Shown one piece after another: positions 17,895 to 26,601 of a DNA stretch of 64,000 nt. Made by a program: the position numbers and the translations under genes. Source of the stretch: VSJD01 sp964617825 (GTDB lineage Bacteria; Verrucomicrobiota; Kiritimatiellia; JAAZAB01); contig CAZTWL010000014.1 in the NCBI GenBank assembly GCA_964617825.1, positions 1 to 64,000 on the forward strand. The letters are read 5' to 3'. Below the pieces are notes generated by a model. It was not told where the DNA came from. It did no database searches and saw only the letters and a program-made list of their open reading frames with translations. Position 1 is the stretch's first letter. The number at the start of each line of letters is the position of its first letter.

Positions 17895-18935
17895 TTACTC
17901 TTTCTTGGTTGTCGCATTGCTCGGTGCCGGCGCCGGCGCCGCAGGACGGGGGGTCAACAGATCGGGATCGATTTGCATCCCCATTACCAGGCCCATCTCG
18001 CGCAGTTTTTCTTCAATTTCAAGCAGAGATTTCTTGCCAAAATTGCGGTACTTCAGCATATCCGCTTCAGTCTTGATCGCCAGCTCGCCCACAGTCAGAA
18101 TATTGGCATTGTTAAGACAGTTGGCCGCCCGCACGCTAAGCTCGATCTCGTTTACGCTCATATTCAGCTTCTTGCGCATGCCTTCACGATCAATATCCAC
18201 GGTTTTTTCATTCTGCTCGAATTCAATCAGATCCTCGTCATAATTGACAAATACATCCAAATGATGGCGCAGGATGGCGGCGGAGCGGATCATGGCTTCA
18301 TCCGGGACGATGCGCTCATCCGTCCAGATTTCCATGATCAATTTTTCGTAATCCGTACGCCGGCCGACGCGGACATTTTCCACCGTATAATTGACGCGCC
18401 GAACAGGCGAATAAATACAATCGATTGGAATTACGCCGATTTCCAAGTCTTGTTTTTCTTTCCAGTCAGCTGGAACATAACCGCGTCCCAGACTGACTTC
18501 AAGTTCAGCTTCAAACTTGCCGTCCTCGGCCAAAGTGCAAATATAGTGGGCCGGATTGACGACTTCCACTGATTGATCGGTTTCAATGTTGGCCGCAGTC
18601 ACTTCACCCGGTCCTTTGACCTTGATGCGCAACTTGCGTGGCTCGCGGGAATACATTTTGAGCAGTACTTTTTTCAGATTGAGAATAATATCGGTAACAT
18701 CCTCAACCACTCCGGGAACGGCACAGAACTCATGAAAGGCCCCGTCGATCTTGATAGCGGAAATGGAAGCTCCTTCCAGAGAAGAGAGCAGAACGCGCCT
18801 CAAGGAGTTGCCCATCGTATGCCCATAACCGGACTCCAACGGCTCAACCATGAACTTGGCATACGTGCTTGTTGCCGTGCGCTCGTCCTTTACGACCGTT
18901 TTCGGCATTTCAAAGCGACCAATTTTGACTGTCAT
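17895..18935 (-). CDS. rpoA: DNA-directed RNA polymerase subunit alpha
   Basis: 346 residues. The N-terminal dimerisation/assembly domain includes GYGHTMGNSLRRVLLSS near residue 40 and VEDVTDIILNLK. The C-terminal domain binds UP elements and activators and has the RAANCLNNANILTVGEL and FGKKSLLEIEEKL motifs. Presence of an intact alpha-CTD fits the A/T-rich UP elements found before rRNA and tuf in this window. A Pro/Ala-rich tail of about 20 residues follows the usual end. The ATG at 18935 is set by GGGAAGGA upstream. Confidence 0.98.
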   Translation of the reverse strand: MTVKIGRFEMPKTVVKDERTATSTYAKFMVEPLESGYGHTMGNSLRRVLLSSLEGASISAIKIDGAFHEFCAVPGVVEDVTDIILNLKKVLLKMYSREPRKLRIKVKGPGEVTAANIETDQSVEVVNPAHYICTLAEDGKFEAELEVSLGRGYVPADWKEKQDLEIGVIPIDCIYSPVRRVNYTVENVRVGRRTDYEKLIMEIWTDERIVPDEAMIRSAAILRHHLDVFVNYDEDLIEFEQNEKTVDIDREGMRKKLNMSVNEIELSVRAANCLNNANILTVGELAIKTEADMLKYRNFGKKSLLEIEEKLREMGLVMGMQIDPDLLTPRPAAPAPAPSNATTKKE

Positions 18936-19048
18936 GGAACTATCCTTCCCTACAGGCACTACCGGTTAACAGTTCGGATGAGCGGGCCCTGCCACCATTA
19001 CGCCCAAAATCAACCGCTGCACCCCGCCCCCCGGTAGACACCGTCTTG

Positions 19049-19675
19049 TTATTTAGAACACAATTCAACGACCAGCTGCTCATTCACGAAGGGCCCGATT
19101 TCATCCCTGTTCGGCACGTGCAGCACATCGCCGGTAAAATTCCCGCGATCAACCGCCAGCCAAGGCGAAATGGTCTTACCTTCATTGGCATCCAGCCATT
19201 TTTTGGCAAATTCCCGGCTTTGCTTATGGTCTTTCACCGCCACCCGATCCCCGGCCTTGAGAATCATGGAAGGAACATCTGCCCGGCGCGAATTGACCGT
19301 CAGGTGCTGATGAAGCACAAATTGCCGCGCCGCACGCCGCGAAGGACAGAAACCAAAACGATAAACCAAATTATCGAGGCGCATTTCCAGCATCTGCAAA
19401 AGGGTTTCACCCGTAATCCCATGTTGTTGCGCCGCACGATCGAAAAATACCCGGAACTGGCCATCCTGCAAACCGTAGAACCGACGCAAACGCTGCTTTT
19501 CACGGAATTGCTTGGAATAATCGGATGCCTTAGTTCGGCGCGCCCCGTGCATTCCCGGAGCCGGGCGCCCCGTATCAATCGGGCACTTGGCCATATTGCA
19601 CCGATCGCCTTTGAGGAAAAGCTTCATGCCTTCCCGCCGACACAATCGGCATGCTGGTCCCTTATATCGTCCCAT
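19049..19675 (-). CDS. rpsD: 30S ribosomal protein S4, zinc-binding type
   Basis: 208 residues, usual length. The N-terminus holds a C-x2-C-x13-C-x4-C zinc motif (Cys9, 12, 26, 31; C+ form), followed by the S4 RNA-binding domain (MRLDNLVYRFGF ... VLHQHLTVNSRR). It is an assembly-initiating protein of the small subunit and part of the alpha operon. Confidence 0.97.
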   Translation of the reverse strand: MGRYKGPACRLCRREGMKLFLKGDRCNMAKCPIDTGRPAPGMHGARRTKASDYSKQFREKQRLRRFYGLQDGQFRVFFDRAAQQHGITGETLLQMLEMRLDNLVYRFGFCPSRRAARQFVLHQHLTVNSRRADVPSMILKAGDRVAVKDHKQSREFAKKWLDANEGKTISPWLAVDRGNFTGDVLHVPNRDEIGPFVNEQLVVELCSK

Positions 19676-19734
19676 GCCTCATCGCCCCTTTCCTTAACGT
19701 AATTACATTTACCACCAAGATGAAATCGAACAAA

Positions 19735-20271
19735 TTACACGCGGCGGCGCTTACGCGCCCGACAACCATTATGCGGCATCGGCGTCACATCCCGGATCAC
19801 CGTAATCATCAATCCTGCCGACTGCAGGGCACGGACAGCGGATTCGCGCCCGGAGCCGGGCCCCTGTACGCGCACTTCTATTTCCTGCATACGATATGGC
19901 GCAATTTGCCGCGCTACTTCCTGCGCAACCATTGTCGCCGCATAGGCCGTGCTTTTACGCGTGCCGCGGAATCCCATCCGCCCGGAACTGCTCCACGCCA
20001 AAACCTGGCCCTTCGTATCCGTAATGCTGACCTGCGTGTTATTGAAAGTAGAATTGACATGCGCAACGCCTACGGATACCGTACGTGCCGCCTTAATGCG
20101 CGCCGGCTTGGCATCCACCGCGGCGGCACCATCCGCCGGAGCAACCGCCTCCGCAGACGGAGCTTTTGGGGCCGGTGCATGCGCATCAGCTTTATTCTTG
20201 CCACCGGCCTTGGCCGGTGCAACATCTACGGGTTCTTTGTCCTTCGGTATCTGTTTGGTATCGCTTGCCAT
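19735..20271 (-). CDS. rpsK: 30S ribosomal protein S11 with N-terminal extension
   Basis: 178 residues against about 130 in most bacteria. The conserved part starts near residue 62 (VGVAHVNSTFNNTQVSITD) and runs to PHNGCRARKRRRV at the end. The first 55-60 residues are Ala/Pro/Lys/Asp-rich and of low complexity. No internal start codon with a ribosome-binding site is obvious before the conserved core, so the extension is probably translated. S11 lines the platform of the 30S subunit. Confidence 0.95.
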   Translation of the reverse strand: MASDTKQIPKDKEPVDVAPAKAGGKNKADAHAPAPKAPSAEAVAPADGAAAVDAKPARIKAARTVSVGVAHVNSTFNNTQVSITDTKGQVLAWSSSGRMGFRGTRKSTAYAATMVAQEVARQIAPYRMQEIEVRVQGPGSGRESAVRALQSAGLMITVIRDVTPMPHNGCRARKRRRV

Positions 20272-20304
20272 ATCTTCAAACGTCCTTGATTAAATGTCCA
20301 CTCA

Positions 20305-20772
20305 TCACGCTTTGGATGCGGCAGGGGCCTTTGGAGCGCCGGCTTTGGGCGCAGCGCCTTTGGCTCCCGCGGCCATTTCCGTCTTCACCGCCGCCCGCGC
20401 TTCCTTGCCGCGCACAACACCGACAGTCTTACGAACGCCCTTGCGCGTACGCGCATTGGTATGCGTCCTTTGCCCGCGCACGGGCAGACCCTTGCGATGC
20501 CGAAGCCCGCGATAGGAACTGATGCTGATCAAACGTCGGATATTTTGGGCTACCTCGCGGCGCAAATCGCCCTCCAACACATAACCTTCCTGAATAATAT
20601 TCGTAATCTTGGTAAGTTCTTCACCGGTTAAATCGTCGGCGCGCTTGACAGGATCAATACGGGCCTTCCGCACAATATTTTGCGCCCGGGCCAAGCCAAT
20701 TCCATAAATGGACCGCAGAGAATATTCCACCCGTTTTTTACCGGGGATATCAATCCCAAGAATTTTGGGCAT
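20305..20772 (-). CDS. rpsM: 30S ribosomal protein S13 with C-terminal extension
   Basis: 155 residues; the S13 core (MPKILGIDIPG ... GLRHRKGLPVRGQRTHTNARTRKG) ends near residue 120. An Ala/Lys/Gly/Pro-rich tail of about 35 residues follows, which most S13 proteins lack. The ATG at 20772 has GAGG 8 nt upstream, and a GTG two codons earlier is less likely. S13 contacts the large subunit through intersubunit bridges. Confidence 0.96.
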   Translation of the reverse strand: MPKILGIDIPGKKRVEYSLRSIYGIGLARAQNIVRKARIDPVKRADDLTGEELTKITNIIQEGYVLEGDLRREVAQNIRRLISISSYRGLRHRKGLPVRGQRTHTNARTRKGVRKTVGVVRGKEARAAVKTEMAAGAKGAAPKAGAPKAPAASKA

Positions 20773-20793
20773 AACCACACCTCTTCTTAAAAT

Positions 20794-20907
20794 TTATCCT
20801 TGCCGCTGTTTGTGCCGTACATTGCTGCAAATGACCCGCACGACACCTTTCCTGCGGACGATTTTGCATTGTTCACACATTCTCTTGACTGAACTTCTAA
20901 CTTTCAT
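20794..20907 (-). CDS. rpmJ: 50S ribosomal protein L36
   Basis: A 37-residue protein read directly from the minus strand between rpsM and map. It starts MKVRSSVKRMCEQCK and continues with VRRKGVVRVICSN and VRHKQRQG. The C-x2-C ... C-x4-H zinc ligands of L36 are all present. GGAG lies about 9 nt before the ATG. It is the first gene after a probable internal promoter at 20981-21010. Confidence 0.95.
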   Translation of the reverse strand: MKVRSSVKRMCEQCKIVRRKGVVRVICSNVRHKQRQG

Positions 20908-20980
20908 CCTGTGTACTCCAGCTTTTCCGGCACCCCGGCTGCCGCGCCTTAAGTAGATTCCGAAGGCATTGGAATTTGTT

Positions 20981-21010
20981 TGTATATCATACCACCGCTA
21001 GAATGGTCAA
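20981..21010 (-). promoter_or_regulatory. putative promoter of the rpmJ-rpsM-rpsK-rpsD-rpoA-rplQ segment
   Basis: TTGACC (21005-21010) and TATACA (20981-20986) are separated by 18 nt on the minus strand in the 114-bp gap after map. infA, which normally occupies this position, is absent. The predicted start near 20974 would give a 67-nt leader for rpmJ. Confidence 0.45.
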
Positions 21011-21021
21011 CTAATTTTTCC

Positions 21022-21771
21022 TTATCCCGCAACGGTCAGCACCTCCGCCTCGGCCTCACCCACTACAATCGTATGTTCAAAATGAGCTGAGGGACGCCGG
21101 TCGCGCGTCACCACGGTCCACCCATCATTTAGCACAACAACCTCGGCGCCTCCTAAATTAAACATGGGCTCTATGGCCAAGGTCATGCCCGCGCGAAGTT
21201 TCGGACCTTTTCCCGGCGGCCCATAATTCGGGATTTGCGGATCTTCATGCATTCGACGGCCGATGCCATGTCCCACAAAATCCCGCACCACAGAAAAACC
21301 GGCGGCCACGGCCTCTTTTTCGATCGCGTACGACACATCCGACAAACGCCGTCCCACATGCGCCTGGGCAATGCCGGCCTGAAGCGCTTGCTTCGTTACC
21401 TCCACCAGGCGAATAATGTCAGGATCGGTTACCCCAACCATGACCGTCAGCGCGGTGTCGCCGTTAAAACCGTTGACCAACACGCCGACATCGATGCTAA
21501 CAATATCACCCACGGCAATACTACGCGACCCGGGAATGCCGTGCACCACTTCTTCATTCACGGAAATACACACATTTCCTGGATATCCACGATATCCCAA
21601 GAATGCGCTCCGCACACCCTGCTGCCGCATAAGTTCACAGGCCAGATCGTCTAGAGCCTTTGTGGTAATCCCCGGACTCACTCGCGCTGCCAACGCCTCG
21701 CAAATTGCCCGCGCGCTCCGCCCAGCCACGCGCATTTTGGCAACATCCTCGGAATTCTTGATATTAATCAT
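21022..21771 (-). CDS. map: methionine aminopeptidase, type I
   Basis: Removes the initiator Met from nascent proteins. The 249-residue enzyme has all five metal ligands: two Asp in SIDVGVLVNGFNGDTA, His in DFVGHGIGR, Glu in TLAIEPMFN and Glu in HFEHTIVV. Its ATG overlaps the adk stop by 4 nt (ATGA), indicating translational coupling. The adk-map pairing after secY is the common spc-operon arrangement. Confidence 0.97.
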   Translation of the reverse strand: MINIKNSEDVAKMRVAGRSARAICEALAARVSPGITTKALDDLACELMRQQGVRSAFLGYRGYPGNVCISVNEEVVHGIPGSRSIAVGDIVSIDVGVLVNGFNGDTALTVMVGVTDPDIIRLVEVTKQALQAGIAQAHVGRRLSDVSYAIEKEAVAAGFSVVRDFVGHGIGRRMHEDPQIPNYGPPGKGPKLRAGMTLAIEPMFNLGGAEVVVLNDGWTVVTRDRRPSAHFEHTIVVGEAEAEVLTVAG

Positions 21772-22418
21772 TGCAGGCGTTTCATAATATCCGCCACAGT
21801 CTCGTCGCGTGGCCCGGAAGAATCCACTCGTTGCAGCAGGCCACGCTTCTCATAATAAGCGACCAAATCCGACGTCTGCCGTTGGAACACCTCAAGCCGT
21901 TTCAAAATAGTATCGCGCTGATCGTCAGGACGCTGCAACAAGGCGCCACCACAGTTATCGCAAATCCCGGGCTTTTTTGGCGGAATATTACGCACGTGAT
22001 AATTTGCGCCGCACTGACGGCAAATTCGCCGTCCACCCAAACGTTCCAACGATACTTCAGGCGTAACATCTAAAAGGAATACATGGGTCAACGTTGCTTT
22101 ACGGCGTGCAAACTCGGCATCCATCAGTCGCGCCTGCTCCAACGTTCGCGGAAACCCATCAAACATATAACGCGCACTGGCATCGCCTTTTTCTATGCGT
22201 TCCATGACGATTTTAAGAATGGTCGCGTCGGGAACTAGCGCTCCCTGGCGCATGAATGCCTCGGCTTCACGCCCCACGGCTGTTCCGGCCTTGATCGCCT
22301 CGCGCAGCATGTCCCCAGTGGAAATATGAATGTATTGTGTGGCATTTCGAATGGCTTCGGCCATCGTGCCCTTACCGGCGCCCGGCGCTCCCAACAAGAT
22401 TATCGCCTCAATACTCAT
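21768..22418 (-). CDS. adk: adenylate kinase with zinc-type lid
   Basis: Interconverts AMP, ADP and ATP. 216 residues, long-form enzyme. P-loop GAPGAGKGT at residues 9-17, AMP-binding STGDMLR and DGFPRT. The LID domain has CRQCG ... CDNCG, a four-cysteine zinc site instead of the hydrogen-bonded lid of enteric bacteria. It starts 5 bp after the secY stop. Confidence 0.97.
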   Translation of the reverse strand: MSIEAIILLGAPGAGKGTMAEAIRNATQYIHISTGDMLREAIKAGTAVGREAEAFMRQGALVPDATILKIVMERIEKGDASARYMFDGFPRTLEQARLMDAEFARRKATLTHVFLLDVTPEVSLERLGGRRICRQCGANYHVRNIPPKKPGICDNCGGALLQRPDDQRDTILKRLEVFQRQTSDLVAYYEKRGLLQRVDSSGPRDETVADIMKRLQ

Positions 22419-22423
22419 TTAGT

Positions 22424-23782
22424 TTAACGCCTTCCGCGAAGTTTGCCTTTTTTAAGAAAACCATCATAATGGCGCATAATGAGATGCGATTCAACCTGCC
22501 GCATCGTATCCAGCATCACGCCAACAATAATCAGCAAGCTGGTGCCGCCAAAGAAAGAAGCTACAAGCCAAGGAATGCTGAATTGACGCGCCATAATTGT
22601 CGGAATTACTGCAATGATAGTCAGAAAAACCGCGCCGGCCAACGTAATCCTAGTCATGGTCCTGTCGAGAAACTCGGCAGTCGACGTCCCTGGACGGATC
22701 CCCGGCACATAACCACCGGCCTTTTTAAGGTCATCCGCAATCTGCACGGGATTAAACACCGTGGCTACCCAAAAATAGGAAAAGAACAGGATCATGAGCC
22801 CGTAAAGCACCATATAGAACGTACTTTCCATGCGAAAAGCTACGGCCACATGCTTAAAAAACTCGCCGGGCAGCATTTCAAAAATCTTTTGCGGAAAAAT
22901 CAGGATCGCCTGCGCAAAGATGATCGGCATAACCCCGGAATAATTGATCCGCAACGGCATATACGTGCTTTGGCCACCAAACACCTTGCGCCCAACCACG
23001 CGCTTGGCGTACTGAACGGGAATCTTACGCTGGGCCTGAGTAACCGCAATAGTGGCAGCCACCACAAGAAACATCATCAATAGAAGCCCCACCAGATGGA
23101 ATGCCGAAAACTGGGCTTCCCCGCCGCCGACAGGACGAAACATACGTATCATGGCTTGGACTGCGCCCGGCAAGCGGCTCACGATATTAACCGTGATAAT
23201 AAGCGAAATGCCATTACCCACCCCGGAAGCGGTAATCTGCTCGCCCAACCACATCATCAACATTGTACCGGTCGTCATGGTTATCACCGTGACCAAGCGA
23301 AAGCCCCAAACGGAGTGCATACTGACAATTTCGCCAACATTGCGACCGAAGAGAGCCGACGGATTCTGCAACGCCACGGCCATGGCGTATCCTTGAATGA
23401 TGCATAGGACCACTGTCAAATAGCGTGTATATTGAGTAATTTTTTGCCGGCCGACATCGCCCTCACGCGCCAAGCGTTCCAGACCGGGCACTACCGCCGT
23501 CATTAATTGAAAAATGATGGAAGCGCTGATATAGGGCATGATACCTAGCGCACCGATGGCGCAATTGCTCATGGCTCCGCCGCTGAATAAATCAACAAGC
23601 CCAAGCAATCCCCCACCGACCTGGTTTGAAATATGTTGGATTAGAGCCTGAAGTTCACCAGTACTCACGCCGGGAGTCGGCACTACGCTCAACAAGCGGC
23701 AAAGGAACACCATTCCAAGCGTGAACAGAATCCTCTTGCGGAGTTCCTCGACCTTAAACGAATTGATAAATGCAGAAAGCAT
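22424..23782 (-). CDS. secY: preprotein translocase subunit SecY
   Basis: The central channel of the Sec translocon. 452 residues with ten predicted membrane helices. Recognisable are the plug region after helix 1 (SGGAMSNCAIGALGIMPYIS), the long cytoplasmic loop with PVQYAKRVVGRK, and GIRPGTSTAEFLDR. It lies in the spc block between rplO and adk. A 182-bp gap separates it from rplO, larger than other gaps in this block; I see no clear promoter in it. Confidence 0.97.
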   Translation of the reverse strand: MLSAFINSFKVEELRKRILFTLGMVFLCRLLSVVPTPGVSTGELQALIQHISNQVGGGLLGLVDLFSGGAMSNCAIGALGIMPYISASIIFQLMTAVVPGLERLAREGDVGRQKITQYTRYLTVVLCIIQGYAMAVALQNPSALFGRNVGEIVSMHSVWGFRLVTVITMTTGTMLMMWLGEQITASGVGNGISLIITVNIVSRLPGAVQAMIRMFRPVGGGEAQFSAFHLVGLLLMMFLVVAATIAVTQAQRKIPVQYAKRVVGRKVFGGQSTYMPLRINYSGVMPIIFAQAILIFPQKIFEMLPGEFFKHVAVAFRMESTFYMVLYGLMILFFSYFWVATVFNPVQIADDLKKAGGYVPGIRPGTSTAEFLDRTMTRITLAGAVFLTIIAVIPTIMARQFSIPWLVASFFGGTSLLIIVGVMLDTMRQVESHLIMRHYDGFLKKGKLRGRR

Positions 23783-23964
23783 AAATTTGATATTCGAAAT
23801 GGAGCGCCATTAGGTAAGGCTAAAAATAACAACAATCACACGCAGTCATGGGCACGCGCCGATGACCATGGCCCATTAAATTACCAAGCTCCCACGGACG
23901 CAATCGCCAAATTATCAACCGCGAACAAGGTCTGATCTAAAGGGACCGATTCATACGCTGAAGA

Positions 23965-24408
23965 TTATGCAACTACTTCGGCCGTTCCGCCGGCCGCCGT
24001 AATAATCTGTTTGGCACTCGCGCTGAAAGCCTGAACTTTAACGGTCAACTTCTTTTTCAACGCACCGCCACCGAGCACCTTTACGCCCACAGGACCGGAA
24101 TGAATCACCCCGGCAGATTCCAAAACAGCGACCGTCACCTCAAGTCCATCTTCAAAACAATTTAAGCGGTCAACCGGAACCAGACGATAGGTCCGCTTAT
24201 CGGGGCGATTGAAACCACGCTTAGGGATCCGGCGCAGCAAGCGCATTTGACCGCCTTCAAATGCGGGCTTATGCTTATGCCCCGAACGGGCATATTGCCC
24301 CTTGTGTCCCCGTCCGCAGGTTTTCCCTTTGCCTGATCCCGCGCCACAACCGACGCGCATCTTGGGACGCCGTGCGCCCGGCGTATTTTTCAATTGATGC
24401 AGACTCAT
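23965..24408 (-). CDS. rplO: 50S ribosomal protein L15
   Basis: 147 residues, starting MSLHQLKNTPGARRPKMRVG, followed by the Gly-rich GSGKGKTCGRGHKGQ and the C-terminal L15 fold. Two adjacent ATG codons are possible; the second (24408) lies better behind AAGGGG. It directly follows rpsE with a 65-bp gap, so rpmD (L30), usually between them, is missing. Confidence 0.95.
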   Translation of the reverse strand: MSLHQLKNTPGARRPKMRVGCGAGSGKGKTCGRGHKGQYARSGHKHKPAFEGGQMRLLRRIPKRGFNRPDKRTYRLVPVDRLNCFEDGLEVTVAVLESAGVIHSGPVGVKVLGGGALKKKLTVKVQAFSASAKQIITAAGGTAEVVA

Positions 24409-24473
24409 CATACCCCTTCTCATCCTTTCTATTCCATAAAACGCCCCGCCTAAGACGAAGCCGGGCAACAGGA

Positions 24474-25022
24474 TTATACCGTTACCGGCTCACTGGCAGA
24501 ACGCTGGCCGGGATGACTCACGCCTCGCATGACATCCGATTCAGCCTTCGTGCGCAACTGCTGCAAAGCATTGATCGTGGCATGCACAACATTCCATTTG
24601 TTGTTACTGCCCAGAGATTTGGCCAAAACATTATGAACTCCGGAAAGATTCAACACAACTCGCGCGCCACCGCCGGCGATTACACCGGTACCGTCTACGG
24701 CCGGCTTCAGCAAGACCTGTGAAGCGGAATATTTACCAATGACATCATGCGGTATGGTCGTACCGCACAATTTGACCTGGAACAGCGTCTTGCGCGCGAT
24801 ATCACCGCCCTTGCGGATGGCATCGGCCACTTCATTGGCCTTGCCCAAACCATAGCCAACGCACCCCTTATGATCGCCAACCACGACAACGGCGCTAAAA
24901 CTCATCCGCCGGCCGCCTTTGACGACTTTGGAACAACGTTTCACCTGGACGACATATTCTTCCATTTCGCCGGACGTGACGTCGTCCTGATTCATCCACT
25001 CTTTTTGCAATTTGTTTTCCAT
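24474..25022 (-). CDS. rpsE: 30S ribosomal protein S5
   Basis: 182 residues. The N-terminal double-stranded RNA-binding fold (VVQVKRCSKVVKGGRRMSFSA, VVGDHKGCVGYGLGKA) and the C-terminal half (GTGVIAGGGARVVLNLSGV) are intact. The N-terminal tail is slightly long. S5 controls decoding accuracy together with S4 and S12. Confidence 0.97.
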   Translation of the reverse strand: MENKLQKEWMNQDDVTSGEMEEYVVQVKRCSKVVKGGRRMSFSAVVVVGDHKGCVGYGLGKANEVADAIRKGGDIARKTLFQVKLCGTTIPHDVIGKYSASQVLLKPAVDGTGVIAGGGARVVLNLSGVHNVLAKSLGSNNKWNVVHATINALQQLRTKAESDVMRGVSHPGQRSASEPVTV

Positions 25023-25033
25023 AGGTTCCGCGC

Positions 25034-25387
25034 TTATAATTTCATTCCGGCGGCACGTGCCGCCTCGGCAATGGCCTTGATGCGCCCGTTATAGGCATGC
25101 CCGCCCCGATCAAACACAACCTCGCTGATCCCTTTGGCTTTCGCGATCTCAGCGGCTTTGGTTCCGAGCCGTTGAGCTGCTTCGCGATTATTTTTGCCAA
25201 CCAATTCCTTGGTCCGCGTCGACACCGCCGCCAACGTCGCCGCAACAAGATCATCAACCAATTGCACATACATGTGCTTATTGCTGATGCTGACGCACAT
25301 CCGCGGGCGCTGGGTGGTGCCAATAACTTTTTTCCGCAGACGCTGATGCCGCCGCTTGCGATATTCCGATCTGGTTTTCAGCTTCAT
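25034..25387 (-). CDS. rplR: 50S ribosomal protein L18
   Basis: 117 residues. The start at 25387 (MKLKTRSEYRKRRHQRLRKK) gives the standard length and sits 4 bp after the rplF stop; upstream reading only overlaps rplF. It ends with the family signature FDRGGHAYNGRIKAIAEAAR. L18 binds 5S rRNA. Confidence 0.96.
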   Translation of the reverse strand: MKLKTRSEYRKRRHQRLRKKVIGTTQRPRMCVSISNKHMYVQLVDDLVAATLAAVSTRTKELVGKNNREAAQRLGTKAAEIAKAKGISEVVFDRGGHAYNGRIKAIAEAARAAGMKL

Positions 25388-25391
25388 AAGT

Positions 25392-25928
25392 TTACGCCAC
25401 CGTCTTTCCGACTTTACGCTTGATATATTCGCCCTTGTAGCGGATTCCCTTGCCTTTATATGGTTCGGCAGGATAAAAAGACTTAACATGCGCCGCAAAA
25501 TCACCAACGCATTGTTTGTCCAGCCCACTGATCACAATATTGACGTTTTCCGTGACTTTAATCTCGATGCCTGCAGGAATATCCATTTCCACCGGGACGG
25601 AATAACCGAGTGAAAAGACTGCTTTCCGTCCTTGAACGGCGCCTTTAAAACCAACTCCTTGAATTTCCAATTCCTTGCTAAAGCCCTTCGTCACACCTTC
25701 AACCATATTGGCGATCAAGCGTCGATTCAGCCCGTGCAAGGGACTGAGTTCCGGATTTGAAACCTTGGGCTTAATTGCCACCGACCCAGGTTTCAAAGAC
25801 ATTTCGAAAACATCCGGAATTTCCCTGGTAAGCGTACCCTTTGGACCTTTTACGGACAGGATCTTACCGGCCAGCTTGACCTCCACTCCCGTAGGAATGG
25901 GAATCGGCATTTGTCCTACTCTCGACAT
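25392..25928 (-). CDS. rplF: 50S ribosomal protein L6
   Basis: 178 residues, starting MSRVGQMPIPIPTGVEV and ending with the highly conserved SFYPAEPYKGKGIRYKGEY segment, then KRKVGKTVA. Both L6 repeats are present. L6 sits near the factor-binding site of the large subunit. Confidence 0.97.
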   Translation of the reverse strand: MSRVGQMPIPIPTGVEVKLAGKILSVKGPKGTLTREIPDVFEMSLKPGSVAIKPKVSNPELSPLHGLNRRLIANMVEGVTKGFSKELEIQGVGFKGAVQGRKAVFSLGYSVPVEMDIPAGIEIKVTENVNIVISGLDKQCVGDFAAHVKSFYPAEPYKGKGIRYKGEYIKRKVGKTVA

Positions 25929-25988
25929 CGCCCCACGTCTCCTTCCACAAACGCTCTATTGGATAAAATTGCCTGTTTCGATTGCGCC

Positions 25989-26387
25989 CTACCAGATCGT
26001 ACACAACCACTCGCCGCCGGCATTCTGCTCACGCACTTCCCGGTCAGTCAACAAACCACGGGAAGTGCTCACAATCGCCACCCCTGTTCCGTTTTTGATG
26101 GGCCGCAAAGCGGCAGCACTCACATAACGGCGCAACCCCGGCTTGCTGACCCGCTGCAAGCCACGGATGACGCCCTCGCGACCTGGGCCGAATTTGATGT
26201 ACAAGCGCAGCACCTTGCCGGCGCCGCCGCCCTCGGCGGTATAGTCCTGAATAAAACCTTCCCGCTTGAAAATGCGGGCTATGCTGTCCTTGATCCGCGA
26301 ATACGGCATTTCCACCGCAGCGGTCCGGGCCATGTTTGCATTCCGCAACCGGGTCAACATATCGCCAATGGGATCTGTCTGATTCAT
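25989..26387 (-). CDS. rpsH: 30S ribosomal protein S8
   Basis: 132 residues from MNQTDPIGDMLTRLRNA to the C-terminal GVAIVSTSRGLLTDREV ... GGEWLCTIW. The ATG at 26387 is 14 bp after the rpsN stop; a longer reading overlaps rpsN and is rejected. In E. coli S8 represses the spc operon; whether it does here is unknown. Confidence 0.96.
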   Translation of the reverse strand: MNQTDPIGDMLTRLRNANMARTAAVEMPYSRIKDSIARIFKREGFIQDYTAEGGGAGKVLRLYIKFGPGREGVIRGLQRVSKPGLRRYVSAAALRPIKNGTGVAIVSTSRGLLTDREVREQNAGGEWLCTIW

Positions 26388-26401
26388 AGTGATACCGTCC
26401 C

Positions 26402-26587
26402 TTACCAACTGGCCTTGACCACTCCCGGAATCTGTCCCACCGAGGCCAGTTCCCGGAAACAGATCCGGCACATTTGAAATTTGCGTATGTAAGCCCGCCG
26501 GCGGCCGCACCGGCGGCAACGATGATAGCCCCGGCTGCTGAATTTCGGTTTGCGTCCGGCCTTAACCATTAATGACAACTTCGCCAA
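26402..26587 (-). CDS. rpsN: 30S ribosomal protein S14, short zinc-binding type
   Basis: 61 residues, the short (type Z) form. The zinc site is CRRCGRR ... CRICF (C-x2-C-x12-C-x2-C), and it ends GVVKASW as usual. Confidence 0.96.
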   Translation of the reverse strand: MAKLSLMVKAGRKPKFSSRGYHRCRRCGRRRAYIRKFQMCRICFRELASVGQIPGVVKASW

Positions 26588-26601
26588 GCGCAGGCCCTCC
26601 C

